DNA of 8,545 bases from an uncultured Lachnospiraceae bacterium (GTDB taxonomy: Bacteria > Bacillota > Clostridia > Lachnospirales > Lachnospiraceae). Position 1 is the stretch's first letter; each line of letters opens with the position of its first letter. The position numbers were made by a program, and so were the translations under genes. Location: the NCBI GenBank assembly GCA_910587105.1, contig CAJUMB010000087.1, positions 1 to 8,545 of the forward strand, read 5' to 3'. This document shows, piece after piece, positions 1 to 6,559 of the stretch. Below the pieces are notes generated by a model that saw nothing but the letters and a program-made list of their open reading frames with translations, was not told the origin of the DNA and did no database searches.

Positions 1-308
1 TTGTTGGTGCGGTGGACGTACATCTTGCCGCCGCAGTCGGCACAGTAGAGCAGGATTCCCATAACCTGGCCGACTTTGAGATAGTCGCGTCCCAGACGGC
101 TTATGTCCTTGATGATGATTGCCTCCATGTTCCCAGCTTCCACTTCCTCCCTCATGGCGGTGAATCCGGGGCGGTCGAACCAGGTTCCGGAGATTCCATC
201 GTCCGTGAAATGGGTCGGGTTGGGAAATCCGTTGCGGCGGGCGTAATCTTCCAACATGGATTTCTGGCTGCTAATGGATATGATTACTTTCTTTTCGTTT
301 TCGTAGTT
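1..308 (-). pseudogene. Large serine recombinase remnant (catalytic domain fused to zinc ribbon, internally deleted)
   Basis: Reading the minus strand from 308 to the window edge gives 102 open codons, preceded in frame by a TGA at 311-309. Residues 12-82 match the resolvase catalytic fold of Tn4451/TnpX-like recombinases: SISSQKSMLEDYARRNGF, FTDDGISGTWFDRPGF, VEAGNMEAIIIKDISRLGRDY. The N-terminal segment that should carry the catalytic serine (YxRxS type) is absent. Directly after LKVGQVM (residue 83, near position 60) the frame runs into GILLYCADCGGKMYVHRTN, which is the recombinase zinc-ribbon module. In complete proteins that module lies roughly 200 residues further on, beyond the rest of the catalytic domain and the DNA-binding domain. 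The frame stays open across the junction and leaves the window at position 1. I infer a dead recombinase with an in-frame internal deletion and a lost N-terminus. The repressor gene upstream, on the same strand, fits the end of an integrative element. Confidence 0.85.
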
Positions 309-385
309 TCATACTGCTGCACTTCCTGATTTGTAACTGATTTTGGGCGGCGCTGTCAGAGAAAAGATATCATTCCTTTCTGCAG

Positions 386-709
386 TTACTTCAATTTCAT
401 CCCTCTCACATAGATTTCAACCGCTTCTTTCTCTTTATCCGTCAAAGATTCCCATATTCTTAACACTTTCTTTTGTTCTGAAGATAATTCCAGTTTTCCT
501 ATATCGTCAGAGAAAAATTGTGGCAGAGTAATCCCCAATCCCTCACAAATTCTGTTCAGTGTATAAAAAGTAGGTATACTTCCCCTTCTCATCAGATTCG
601 ATAAAGATGACTGGCTGATACCCGTCTTTTTAGACAGCGCATACATGGACATCTGCTTTTTGTCGCAGAGTTCCTTTATTCGGTTCGTAATATACTTCTC
701 TTCTATCAA
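386..709 (-). CDS. XRE-family transcriptional regulator (HTH_3)
   Basis: A 107-residue protein with an N-terminal Cro/C1-type helix-turn-helix at residues about 7-62. The two central helices lie in SMYALSKKTGISQSSLSNLM, and the TFYTLNRICEGLGITLPQFF segment after them is the usual end of the domain. The C-terminal 40 residues (SSEQKKVLRIWESLTDKEKEAVEIYVRGM) form the short charged helical tail common in phage and ICE repressors of Clostridia. The start is TTG at 709-707. A TGA lies in frame five codons upstream with no ATG between, and GAGGGG sits 8 nt before the TTG. It lies upstream of the recombinase remnant on the same strand, as repressors of integrative elements often do. It probably binds the palindromic region just upstream (733-817). 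Its target genes are unknown, and it may be a surviving piece of the decayed element. Confidence 0.88.
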   Translation of the reverse strand: MIEEKYITNRIKELCDKKQMSMYALSKKTGISQSSLSNLMRRGSIPTFYTLNRICEGLGITLPQFFSDDIGKLELSSEQKKVLRIWESLTDKEKEAVEIYVRGMKLK

Positions 710-732
710 GCAATCTACCCCTCACTTCCGAT

Positions 733-817
733 ATATACTACTTTCATTTTAACCGTTATTACCTGATATTATCAGGTTTTAAAATGAGAAGTATATTACT
801 TTATATATGAGTAGTAT
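733..817. promoter_or_regulatory. Probable operator/promoter region of the XRE repressor
   Basis: A perfect 17-nt palindrome, ACCTGATATTATCAGGT, lies at 761-777. It is flanked by imperfect inverted arms at about 732-752 and 779-797 (ATTTTAA against TTAAAAT). Three related octamers surround it: ATACTACT at 735-742, ATATTACT at 793-800, and AGTAGTAT (ATACTACT on the other strand) at 810-817. This is the usual form of a Cro/C1-type operator next to its repressor gene. On the minus strand GATAAT inside the palindrome could be a -10 box, but no good -35 is visible, so I do not place a promoter. Confidence 0.55.
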
Positions 818-823
818 TGAGAG

Positions 824-853
824 AAAAAAATAAGTGTATTAACGAATACTCTT
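824..853 (-). terminator. Rho-independent terminator of the 74-residue protein gene
   Basis: Starting at the stop codon of the 854-1078 gene, the minus strand forms a stem of nine positions with one mismatch (AAGAGTATT, loop CGTT, AATACACTT; 853-832). A near-immediate run of seven T residues on that strand follows (830-824). This separates the small gene from the repressor downstream. Confidence 0.65.
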
Positions 854-1078
854 TTATTGGTTTTTCTTCATTTTGTTACATAGATACTCAATTACTTCCT
901 GTGGTGTGGGACGTTCCCCATGAAAAGGCACTTTTGCCCACTCTGCTCTTACCGCCGCATCAGGATGGTCAAATCCCGAATTAATAGCGATCTGGATTTC
1001 CTTTTCTATCTCTTTTGGGCTTATCCCCTCTGCTTTTCCGATAGCATTTATCACTTTATTAAATTTTCTTTTTCTCAT
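854..1078 (-). CDS. Small protein resembling Spo0A C-terminal-like helical proteins of Lachnospiraceae
   Basis: A 74-residue basic protein. Its layout is a charged N-terminus (MRKRKFNKVINAIGKAEG), a helical segment ISPKEIEKEIQIAINSGF, an acidic linker HPDAAVRAEWAKVPFHGE, then RPTPQEVIEYLCNKM. The pattern 'GI-EEVEKEIQIAI...P-AVR--W--IP--GE-PTPEE-I-YL' is familiar to me from small Clostridia proteins, often annotated as Spo0A C-terminal-domain-like. That is recognition from memory, not a search result, and the function is unknown. AGGAGG at 1098-1093 lies 14 nt before the ATG, which is rather far. A good promoter (1109-1137) and a terminator (824-853) bracket it as a one-gene unit. It is probably real because coding signal, promoter and terminator agree. 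An opposite-strand frame at 920-1162 is its shadow. Confidence 0.75.
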   Translation of the reverse strand: MRKRKFNKVINAIGKAEGISPKEIEKEIQIAINSGFDHPDAAVRAEWAKVPFHGERPTPQEVIEYLCNKMKKNQ

Positions 1079-1108
1079 AGCTTTGTACTTTTCCTCCTAT
1101 CAATTGCA

Positions 1109-1137
1109 ATTATACAGGCATTTTACACTGGAAGCAA
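1109..1137 (-). promoter_or_regulatory. Promoter of the 74-residue protein gene
   Basis: On the minus strand TTGCTT (1137-1132), a 17-nt spacer and a perfect TATAAT (1114-1109) form a sigma-A-type promoter. It lies 31 nt before the ATG at 1078, with AGGAGG between them. Confidence 0.6.
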
Positions 1138-1204
1138 TACCATTTCATTTAATTCAGCTTAGAGTGTGTTTGAAAAGGAAATCACACGAAGCTGCAAATT
1201 TTTC

Positions 1205-1233
1205 TTGTCCTAACAATCTTTACAACATATAAT
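1205..1233 (+). promoter_or_regulatory. Promoter of the AAA ATPase gene
   Basis: TTGTCC (1205-1210), a 17-nt spacer and a perfect TATAAT (1228-1233) match the sigma-A consensus. Transcription would begin near 1240 and leave a leader of about 125 nt before the ATG at 1366. I recognise no known riboswitch or stable hairpin in that leader. It is clearly more GC-rich around 1261-1330 than the promoter region. Confidence 0.6.
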
Positions 1234-1365
1234 ATAAGGGATAGAAAGACAGTGATAAGGTAACCGGCCTTTGTCGTATCCAAATTGGCGGCGGGGAACT
1301 GGTGTAAGTGAGACAGCAGTCAGCTGGGAAACAGTAAGGTTTGTTTGTAGAAGAAAGGGAAAACC

Positions 1366-2511
1366 ATGAAAACATTCAACACAACAGGTGTATGCATTCC
1401 TGACAGGCATTATATGGTCGATCTTAACAGCCGCATGGAACAGATGAAGGCGATGGTGGATTCCGGGAAATACTTTACTGTCAACAGGGCACGCCAATAT
1501 GGAAAGACCACCACACTGACTGCTCTTGCCCGTTATCTGGAAAATGATTACGCCATTTTAAGCCTGGATTTTCAGGGAATCGGAGGTTCGGGATTCCAGT
1601 CAGAAGAGAAATTTGTCAAGGCCTTCTGCCGCCAGCTCCGCATGAAAGCAGAAAGGGCTGGGATGCCTGATAAAATTGTGGATGAGATTGATGAATATAT
1701 CAGGAGGCGGGAAGGACTGGCGGCATTGGATGAACTTTTTATGACTTTCGCTGCATGGTGCCAATCTTCTGAAAAACCGGTGGTCATGTTTATAGACGAA
1801 GTGGATACGGCGGCGGATAATCAGGTTTTCCTTGATTTCCTGGCGCAGTTAAGGCTTCAGTATATAGAGAGGGAGAGAGATTTAAATTATCGGACTTTTC
1901 AGTCTGTTATTTTGGCCGGGGTAACGGATGTGAAAAATCTTAAGTGGAAGCTGCATCCAGAAGGTATGCACAAATTCAACAGTCCCTGGAATATTGCCGC
2001 TGATTTCAAAATTGACATGAGGCTGACAGCAGATGGAATAGGGGGAATGCTTGCAGAGTATGAGCTTGACCATCACACAGGAATGGATGTGTCTGTTACT
2101 GCACAGGAGATTTATGACTATACAGACGGTTACCCGTTTCTTGTGAGCAGAATCTGCCAGCTGATGGATGGAAAATTTACAGCAGGACAGCTTTTCGGCG
2201 GGAGTTTTGTATGGACTCCTGAAGGTGTGGGGGAAGCTGTGGGCAGTATATTGATGGAGAAAAATACTCTGTTTGAATCCCTGATGGGGAAAGTGCATGA
2301 TCTTCCGGAACTGAACCAGATGCTTCAGAGGCTTCTTTTCTCCGGGGAAATGATTCCATATAATCCGGATGACGCAGTCATTGATGAAGCAGAGATGTAC
2401 GGATTTGTGAAAAATGAACAGGGGTTTGTGAAAGTGGCCAATCGGATTTTTGAGACCCGTCTGTATAATTTTTTCATAAAGTCTTATGAGGTCCATGGTG
2501 TAGTCACATAA
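1366..2511 (+). CDS. AAA_35-like ATPase, apparently lacking its C-terminal nuclease-like domain
   Basis: A 381-residue P-loop ATPase. The N-terminus MKTFNTTGVCIPDRHYMVDL is typical of a large Lachnospiraceae family assigned to AAA-like domains. A variant Walker A, NRARQYGKTTTL, lies at residues 40-51 and a Walker B, VVMFIDEVD, at 139-147. A conserved SPWNIAADF lies at 206-214, and YTDGYPFLVSRIC at 252-264 belongs to the lid or winged-helix part. Relatives as I recall them run to about 500 residues or more and end in a PD-(D/E)xK-like module (VIEMKIWRG-type motif). Here the protein stops shortly after VANRIFETRLYNFF with an unrelated tail, IKSYEVHGVVT, and no continuation is seen in the next 100 bases. 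GAAAGGG lies 6 nt before the ATG. The cellular role of the family is not established. It is intact as an ATPase but shortened as a family member. Confidence 0.85.
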   Translation: MKTFNTTGVCIPDRHYMVDLNSRMEQMKAMVDSGKYFTVNRARQYGKTTTLTALARYLENDYAILSLDFQGIGGSGFQSEEKFVKAFCRQLRMKAERAGMPDKIVDEIDEYIRRREGLAALDELFMTFAAWCQSSEKPVVMFIDEVDTAADNQVFLDFLAQLRLQYIERERDLNYRTFQSVILAGVTDVKNLKWKLHPEGMHKFNSPWNIAADFKIDMRLTADGIGGMLAEYELDHHTGMDVSVTAQEIYDYTDGYPFLVSRICQLMDGKFTAGQLFGGSFVWTPEGVGEAVGSILMEKNTLFESLMGKVHDLPELNQMLQRLLFSGEMIPYNPDDAVIDEAEMYGFVKNEQGFVKVANRIFETRLYNFFIKSYEVHGVVT

Positions 2512-2583
2512 AAACTATAGAGTCTGGAGCAGAAGGAATATTTCACCAGTTTCGTTTCAGTTTAGATTTCTCTGTTAAAATTT

Positions 2584-2612
2584 CTGACAGATGTATAAAA
2601 CTGAAATATAGT
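2584..2612 (+). promoter_or_regulatory. Possible promoter of the degV operon
   Basis: CTGACA (2584-2589), a 17-nt spacer and TATAGT (2607-2612) match the sigma-A consensus at five of six positions in each box. Transcription would start close to 2619, inside the GGAGGT ribosome binding site, leaving almost no leader. TATAAA at 2594-2599 is an alternative -10 without a convincing -35. A perfect 9-nt inverted repeat (TTTCAGTTT at 2555-2563, AAACTGAAA at 2598-2606) brackets the -35 and could be an operator. Confidence 0.35.
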
Positions 2613-2632
2613 GATTGGAGGTCATAAATGAT

Positions 2633-3490
2633 ATGCTGCAGATTGTAACAGATACCGCATCCGATCTTACTGTGGGACAGGCAGAGGATATGAACATCCA
2701 CCTTGTACCCCTTACGATTACCTTCGAAGACGGGGAGTGTCCCCAGGAGCGGGATGAGGATTTTGACGTTTTCTATAGTCGGCTGAAACAGTCAGACTCT
2801 CTTCCCAAGACAAGCTGTCCGTCCCCAGAGCTGTATCTGGAGATTTTTGAGAGGGCTAAGCAGGCGGGGGATGATGTTCTGGTGCTTACATTATCCGGGG
2901 GCCTGAGCGGAACGGTGGAGTCGGCGCGGGTGGCCAGGGAACTGTCCGGGTATGAGAGAATTTTTATTGTGGATACCCATCAGGCGATTATGGCTCAGAG
3001 AATGGCCGTGGAATATGCGGTTAAGCTCCGTAAAGAGGGGGCAGGTGCAGAAGAAATTGTCCAAAAGATCCAGGAAGTGAGAGACCAGATTGTGGTCTGC
3101 GGAGTGGTGGATACACTGGTCTATCTGAAAATGGGCGGAAGAATTCCGGCGGGACTGGCCGTCATCGGGGAAGCGCTGCATATCAAGCCGGTGATTGTCC
3201 TGGAGGATACGATTCTGAAGACTATGGCAAAGGTGAGAGGTAGGAAAGCGGGAATTGATAAATTATATGCCAGGATAGAAAACGATGGCATAGACCCTGA
3301 TTTTCCTGTATATTTTGGGTATACCTCTAACCGCGGGATTGTGGAAGATTTCATGCAGGAGACAAAAAAGAAGTACCATCTTAAGGGGCGGTGCCGTCTC
3401 TATCCCATCGGCGGGATTATCGGCACCCACTGCGGGACGGACTGTATTGCGGTTTCCTATAAGAAGCGGGAGAATGGCGGGAGCGTATGA
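2633..3490 (+). CDS. DegV family fatty-acid-binding protein
   Basis: A 285-residue protein, the normal length for DegV/FakB. Family marks are the N-terminal QIVTDTASDL (3-12), PKTSCPSPELYLEIF (58-72), LTLSGGLSGTVESA (85-98) with the serine and threonine that line the lipid head-group pocket, the LKMGGRI segment (165-171), and IGTHCGTDCIAVSY (263-276) near the C-terminus. Known family members bind a fatty acid between two lobes and, as FakB, present it to the kinase FakA. No fakA is in this window. The frame is open back to a TTG at 2615, but GGAGGT at 2617-2622 serves as the ribosome binding site, so I start at the ATG at 2633. The stop overlaps the next start as ATGA, which suggests translational coupling to the response regulator. 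Confidence 0.93.
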   Translation: MLQIVTDTASDLTVGQAEDMNIHLVPLTITFEDGECPQERDEDFDVFYSRLKQSDSLPKTSCPSPELYLEIFERAKQAGDDVLVLTLSGGLSGTVESARVARELSGYERIFIVDTHQAIMAQRMAVEYAVKLRKEGAGAEEIVQKIQEVRDQIVVCGVVDTLVYLKMGGRIPAGLAVIGEALHIKPVIVLEDTILKTMAKVRGRKAGIDKLYARIENDGIDPDFPVYFGYTSNRGIVEDFMQETKKKYHLKGRCRLYPIGGIIGTHCGTDCIAVSYKKRENGGSV

Positions 3491-4161
3491 TTCATATTCT
3501 GGTTGTGGATGATGATAAAAATACCAGGCGGCTGTTGAAGGCTGTGCTTGAGAGTGAAATGTATACAGTGCATACAGCTGAAAACGGGGAAGATGCCCTG
3601 GCGGTTATGGACAGGGAGCATATTGACCTTGCGGTGCTGGATGTGATGATGCCCAAAATGGACGGCTATGAATTCACGAAACTGCTGCGTGAGAACCAGA
3701 ATAATCTGCCGATTCTCATGATTTCCGCCAGGCAGCTTCCCAGGGACAAGCATAAAGGGTTCCTTGTGGGAACTGACGATTATATGACAAAGCCCATCGA
3801 CGAAGAAGAAATGCTGCTGCGCATCAAGGCGCTTCTGCGCAGGGCGCAGATTGTCAATGAGCGGAAAATCGTCATAGGTGATGTGGTTTTGGATTATGAT
3901 TCTTTTACGGTGAAAAAGCCGGGGCAGATGCAGGAGCTTCCCCAGAAAGAGTTTATGCTGTTATATAAACTTTTGTCCTATCCCGGAAAAATCTTCACCC
4001 GGATTCAGCTGATGGATGAGATCTGGGGTGCACAAAGTGAGACTGGGTGGGAGACGGTTACTGTTCACATCGGCCGGCTGCGCAGGCGTTTTGAAGACTG
4101 GGAGGAATTTAAAATTGAGTCTGTGAGAGGGCTGGGATATAAGGCGGTAAAATGCGGTTGA
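3487..4161 (+). CDS. OmpR/PhoB-family response regulator
   Basis: A 224-residue two-domain regulator of typical length. The receiver domain spans about residues 2-118, with acidic residues D8-D10, phosphoacceptor D52 in AVLDVMMPKMDGYE, switch residue S80 in ILMISA, and K102 in DDYMTKPID. The winged-helix DNA-binding domain spans about 127-222: LPQKEFMLLYKLLSYPGK, the recognition helix ETVTVHIGRLRRRFE (189-203), and the C-terminal ESVRGLGYKAVKC wing. All key phosphotransfer residues are present, so it should be a working transcription factor. Its start overlaps the degV stop (ATGA), and its end overlaps the kinase start by 10 nt, so the three genes should be made together. The target promoters are unknown. 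The region upstream of degV, with its inverted repeat, is one candidate for autoregulation. Confidence 0.96.
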   Translation: MIHILVVDDDKNTRRLLKAVLESEMYTVHTAENGEDALAVMDREHIDLAVLDVMMPKMDGYEFTKLLRENQNNLPILMISARQLPRDKHKGFLVGTDDYMTKPIDEEEMLLRIKALLRRAQIVNERKIVIGDVVLDYDSFTVKKPGQMQELPQKEFMLLYKLLSYPGKIFTRIQLMDEIWGAQSETGWETVTVHIGRLRRRFEDWEEFKIESVRGLGYKAVKCG

Positions 4162-5231
4162 AAAGACAGGGGCAAAAGACAGGGATTGGATTGAATTTTG
4201 CTATTTCACTGGCTGTTTTCTGCATTCAGTTTATCACTATCTTTATGAGTGCGGTTTTTACGTATCTGCTGATACAGCTGGGGGTTATATCATCGGGCGG
4301 GGATTCCGAGCTTTCCATGGGGCATATTATTTTGTTTATGGTTGTAATAAGCAATGCCATCGGCTCTATGGTGGCATTTGTGGCTATCCGGATTCCGCTG
4401 AAATTTGTGAGCCATATCATCCATCAGATTAACCGTCTGGCATCCGGGGATTTCCAGGCCAGGCTGTATTTTAATTCCGCGGTATCCCGGCATCCGTCTT
4501 TTGCGGAGCTCTCGGAAAGTTTTAATAAAATGGCGGAGGAATTGGGGAATACGGAAGTTCTGCGCAGTGATTTTATTAATAATTTTTCACACGAATTTAA
4601 GACTCCTATTGTTTCCATCGCGGGTTTTGCCAAACTGCTGAAAAGGGGGAATCTCACGGAGGAGCAGAAAAAGGAGTATCTGGATGTGATCGAGGAAGAA
4701 TCTCTGCGCCTGTCCTACATGGCCACCAATGTGCTGAGTCTCACCCAGGTAGAGAATCAGACAATTTTGACAGATGTGTCCAGATTCAATCTTTCAGAAC
4801 AGCTGCGCTCCTGCATTTTGCTGCTGGTGGATAAGTGGGAGAAAAAGGAATTGGATTTTGAGGTGGAGTTCGGCGAATATATGATCTCTGCCAATGAGGA
4901 ACTGCTCAAGCAGGTGTGGATCAATCTGATCGACAATGCCATTAAATTTTCACCAAGCGGCGGAGTAATTGAGATTGATATAGAAGACCAGGCAGACCAG
5001 GTGTCTGTTTCTGTGTCCAATTCAGGGGAGGAGATATCCCTGGAAAGCCAGAAGCGGATATTTAATAAATTTTATCAGGCCGACGGTTCCCATTCCATTG
5101 AAGGAAATGGGATTGGGCTTGCGGTGGTGAAACGTGTGGTGGATCTCCACAGCGGGAGAGTGGCGGTGTACAGTGAACATAATATAACGGCTTTTACTGT
5201 GATGCTGCCTAAGAATTTAAGAAATAGCTAA
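4152..5231 (+). CDS. Sensor histidine kinase with a short extracytoplasmic loop
   Basis: A 359-residue membrane kinase. Two transmembrane segments at about residues 14-42 and 57-82 are joined by only some 15 residues, the layout of intramembrane-sensing kinases rather than large-sensor ones. A HAMP-like linker (about 83-135) leads to the dimerisation domain with FSHEFKTPIVSIAGF, phosphoacceptor H147. The ATPase domain has the N box QVWINLIDNAIKFSPSG (N262), an F box RIFNKFYQADGS, and an intact G2 box EGNGIGLAVVKRVVDLHSG. The G1 box reads VSNSGEEI, where the standard DxGxG has an N in place of D and an E in place of the second G; related clostridial kinases share such variants. The gene overlaps the regulator by 10 nt and is its evident partner. 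The signal is unknown. Confidence 0.95.
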   Translation: MRLKRQGQKTGIGLNFAISLAVFCIQFITIFMSAVFTYLLIQLGVISSGGDSELSMGHIILFMVVISNAIGSMVAFVAIRIPLKFVSHIIHQINRLASGDFQARLYFNSAVSRHPSFAELSESFNKMAEELGNTEVLRSDFINNFSHEFKTPIVSIAGFAKLLKRGNLTEEQKKEYLDVIEEESLRLSYMATNVLSLTQVENQTILTDVSRFNLSEQLRSCILLLVDKWEKKELDFEVEFGEYMISANEELLKQVWINLIDNAIKFSPSGGVIEIDIEDQADQVSVSVSNSGEEISLESQKRIFNKFYQADGSHSIEGNGIGLAVVKRVVDLHSGRVAVYSEHNITAFTVMLPKNLRNS

Positions 5232-5247
5232 AACAGAGGATTTGGAT

Positions 5248-6384
5248 ATGGAAAAAAAGGACAGGGATATTTCCTGGAAAAATTGTTTTCGGGCGGCATT
5301 TAGTGTTTTCGTTCTCTTTGTATGTATTTCCGGCTGGAAATATGTTGTGAAGTTTTCCGGAATGATGTTTCAGGCGGTTTGGCCGATTATTCTGGGAATT
5401 GTGATGGGTTATATTCTGAATATTCTGATGAACTTTTATGAACGGCATTATTTTCCAAAGAAGATTCATGAAAAGAAGTTTCGGAAAAGCCGCAGGCCGG
5501 TGTGTCTGGCCGCTTCTTTTGTAACGCTGATTGTTATTTTGGTATGGCTGACGGGAACTGTGATTCCGGAGCTGGTATCCTGTGTGAAGTTTCTCACTGC
5601 GGAAATTCCTCCTGCCATAGAGGGAATGTTTACCAGTGAGTGGATGAATGAGGTCCTTCCAGAGGACGTTTTGTATCAGTTATCCTCCATGGACCTGATG
5701 GAACATGTTCTGAAAATTGTCCAGAGGATTACCAGCAGCCTGGGTGATGCGGCTAATGTTATCCTCAATGCAGTCTCGTCCACGATTTCTATTATTGTCA
5801 ATGTGTTTATCGGGACAGTGTTCTCTATTTATCTGCTGTCGGGGAAAGAGAAGATTAAAGAGCAGTCCCTGCGGGTGATGGGCCATTATCTGCCGGAAAA
5901 ATGGAAGGAAAAGATTTTGTACGGATTTTCAGTTCTGAATGATTCCTTTCACAAGTATATTGTGGGACAGTGTACAGAGGCGTTGATACTTGGTGCGCTG
6001 TGCTTTGCGGGGATGGTGGTTTTCCGGTTCCCTTATGCGGGCATGATCGGAACGCTCATTGGATTTACGGCGCTGATTCCCATAGCCGGAGCTTATATTG
6101 GGGCTGGTGTGGGCGCCATTATGATTTTAACGGTATCGCCTCTGAAAGCTGTTTTGTTCTTAATATTCATTGTTGTTCTTCAGCAGCTGGAAGGAAATCT
6201 GATCTATCCCAGGGTTGTGGGAAAATCCATCGGACTTCCGGCACTCTGGGTGCTGGCGGCTGTGACAATCGGCGGAAAGCTGCTTGGGGTTGCTGGTATG
6301 ATGATTGGGGTGCCTATAGTGGCGGCTGTTTACCGGCTGGTGTGTGAGGATATGGAGCGGCGGGAGAGGTGTTCTCAAGAGTAA
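5248..6384 (+). CDS. AI-2E family transporter
   Basis: A 378-residue polytopic membrane protein. Hydrophobic segments occur near residues 14-34, 42-62, 85-108, 178-197, 242-258, 264-296, 299-311 and 330-363. Family signatures are FSIYLLSGKEK (192-202), FPYAGMIGTLIGFTALIPIAG (261-281), and QQLEGNLIYPRVVGKSIGL (312-330). The family (PF01594) was named for a proposed autoinducer-2 exporter, but members include Na+/H+ antiporters and others, so the substrate here is not known. An in-frame TTG at 5242 could extend the protein by two codons. I chose the ATG at 5248 because AGAGGA at 5235-5240 stands 7 nt before it. The gene lies 16 nt after the kinase on the same strand, so it is probably the last main gene of the degV operon. 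Confidence 0.93.
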   Translation: MEKKDRDISWKNCFRAAFSVFVLFVCISGWKYVVKFSGMMFQAVWPIILGIVMGYILNILMNFYERHYFPKKIHEKKFRKSRRPVCLAASFVTLIVILVWLTGTVIPELVSCVKFLTAEIPPAIEGMFTSEWMNEVLPEDVLYQLSSMDLMEHVLKIVQRITSSLGDAANVILNAVSSTISIIVNVFIGTVFSIYLLSGKEKIKEQSLRVMGHYLPEKWKEKILYGFSVLNDSFHKYIVGQCTEALILGALCFAGMVVFRFPYAGMIGTLIGFTALIPIAGAYIGAGVGAIMILTVSPLKAVLFLIFIVVLQQLEGNLIYPRVVGKSIGLPALWVLAAVTIGGKLLGVAGMMIGVPIVAAVYRLVCEDMERRERCSQE

Positions 6385-6393
6385 GGAGTAAGG

Positions 6394-6459
6394 ATGGGAA
6401 AATGGTTTGATTTATCGAAGTATGGCAAGAACGAGAGCTATACTTTCCCAAATGGATGA
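6394..6459 (+). CDS. Possible 21-residue ORF after the AI-2E transporter gene
   Basis: An ATG at 6394, with AAGGAG at 6383-6388 five bases before it, opens 21 codons (MGKWFDLSKYGKN...) before a TGA. It sits 9 nt after the transporter stop. Downstream, a second frame opens at 6422 (MARTRAILSQMDD...) and runs 30 codons to 6514. I recognise neither peptide. It could be a true small protein of the operon, or the broken start of a lost gene: the good ribosome binding site favours translation, the short length argues for decay. Confidence 0.35.
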   Translation: MGKWFDLSKYGKNESYTFPNG

Positions 6460-6559
6460 TGTTGAGCCAATGGGGGCAAACAAGGTAAGAGTATATCAGC
6501 TGAGGATAAGATGAAGGATAATAGTTATATAGCGCTCTGGAACATGTCTGAAAAACACC

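Noticed and set aside
12..329. Plus-strand open frame of 105 codons at the left edge
   Set aside because: It is the antisense of the recombinase remnant, whose minus-strand frame matches known family motifs throughout.
1160..1188. Insertion-sequence end or terminator (GTGTG ... CACAC with nearby T run)
   Set aside because: The stem is short and interrupted, no transposase or target duplication is nearby, and no plus-strand gene ends here.
1882..2496. Minus-strand open frame of 204 codons inside the ATPase gene
   Set aside because: The plus-strand frame has Walker motifs and family signatures; the minus frame is low-complexity shadow sequence without a ribosome binding site or domain.
2584..2612. 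Confident assignment of this promoter to degV
   Set aside because: The boxes match well, but the predicted start would fall within the ribosome binding site, so it is listed only at low confidence.
5970..6347. Plus-strand open frame of 125 codons within the AI-2E transporter gene
   Set aside because: It is an out-of-frame shadow. The conserved transporter motifs are in the other frame over the same bases.
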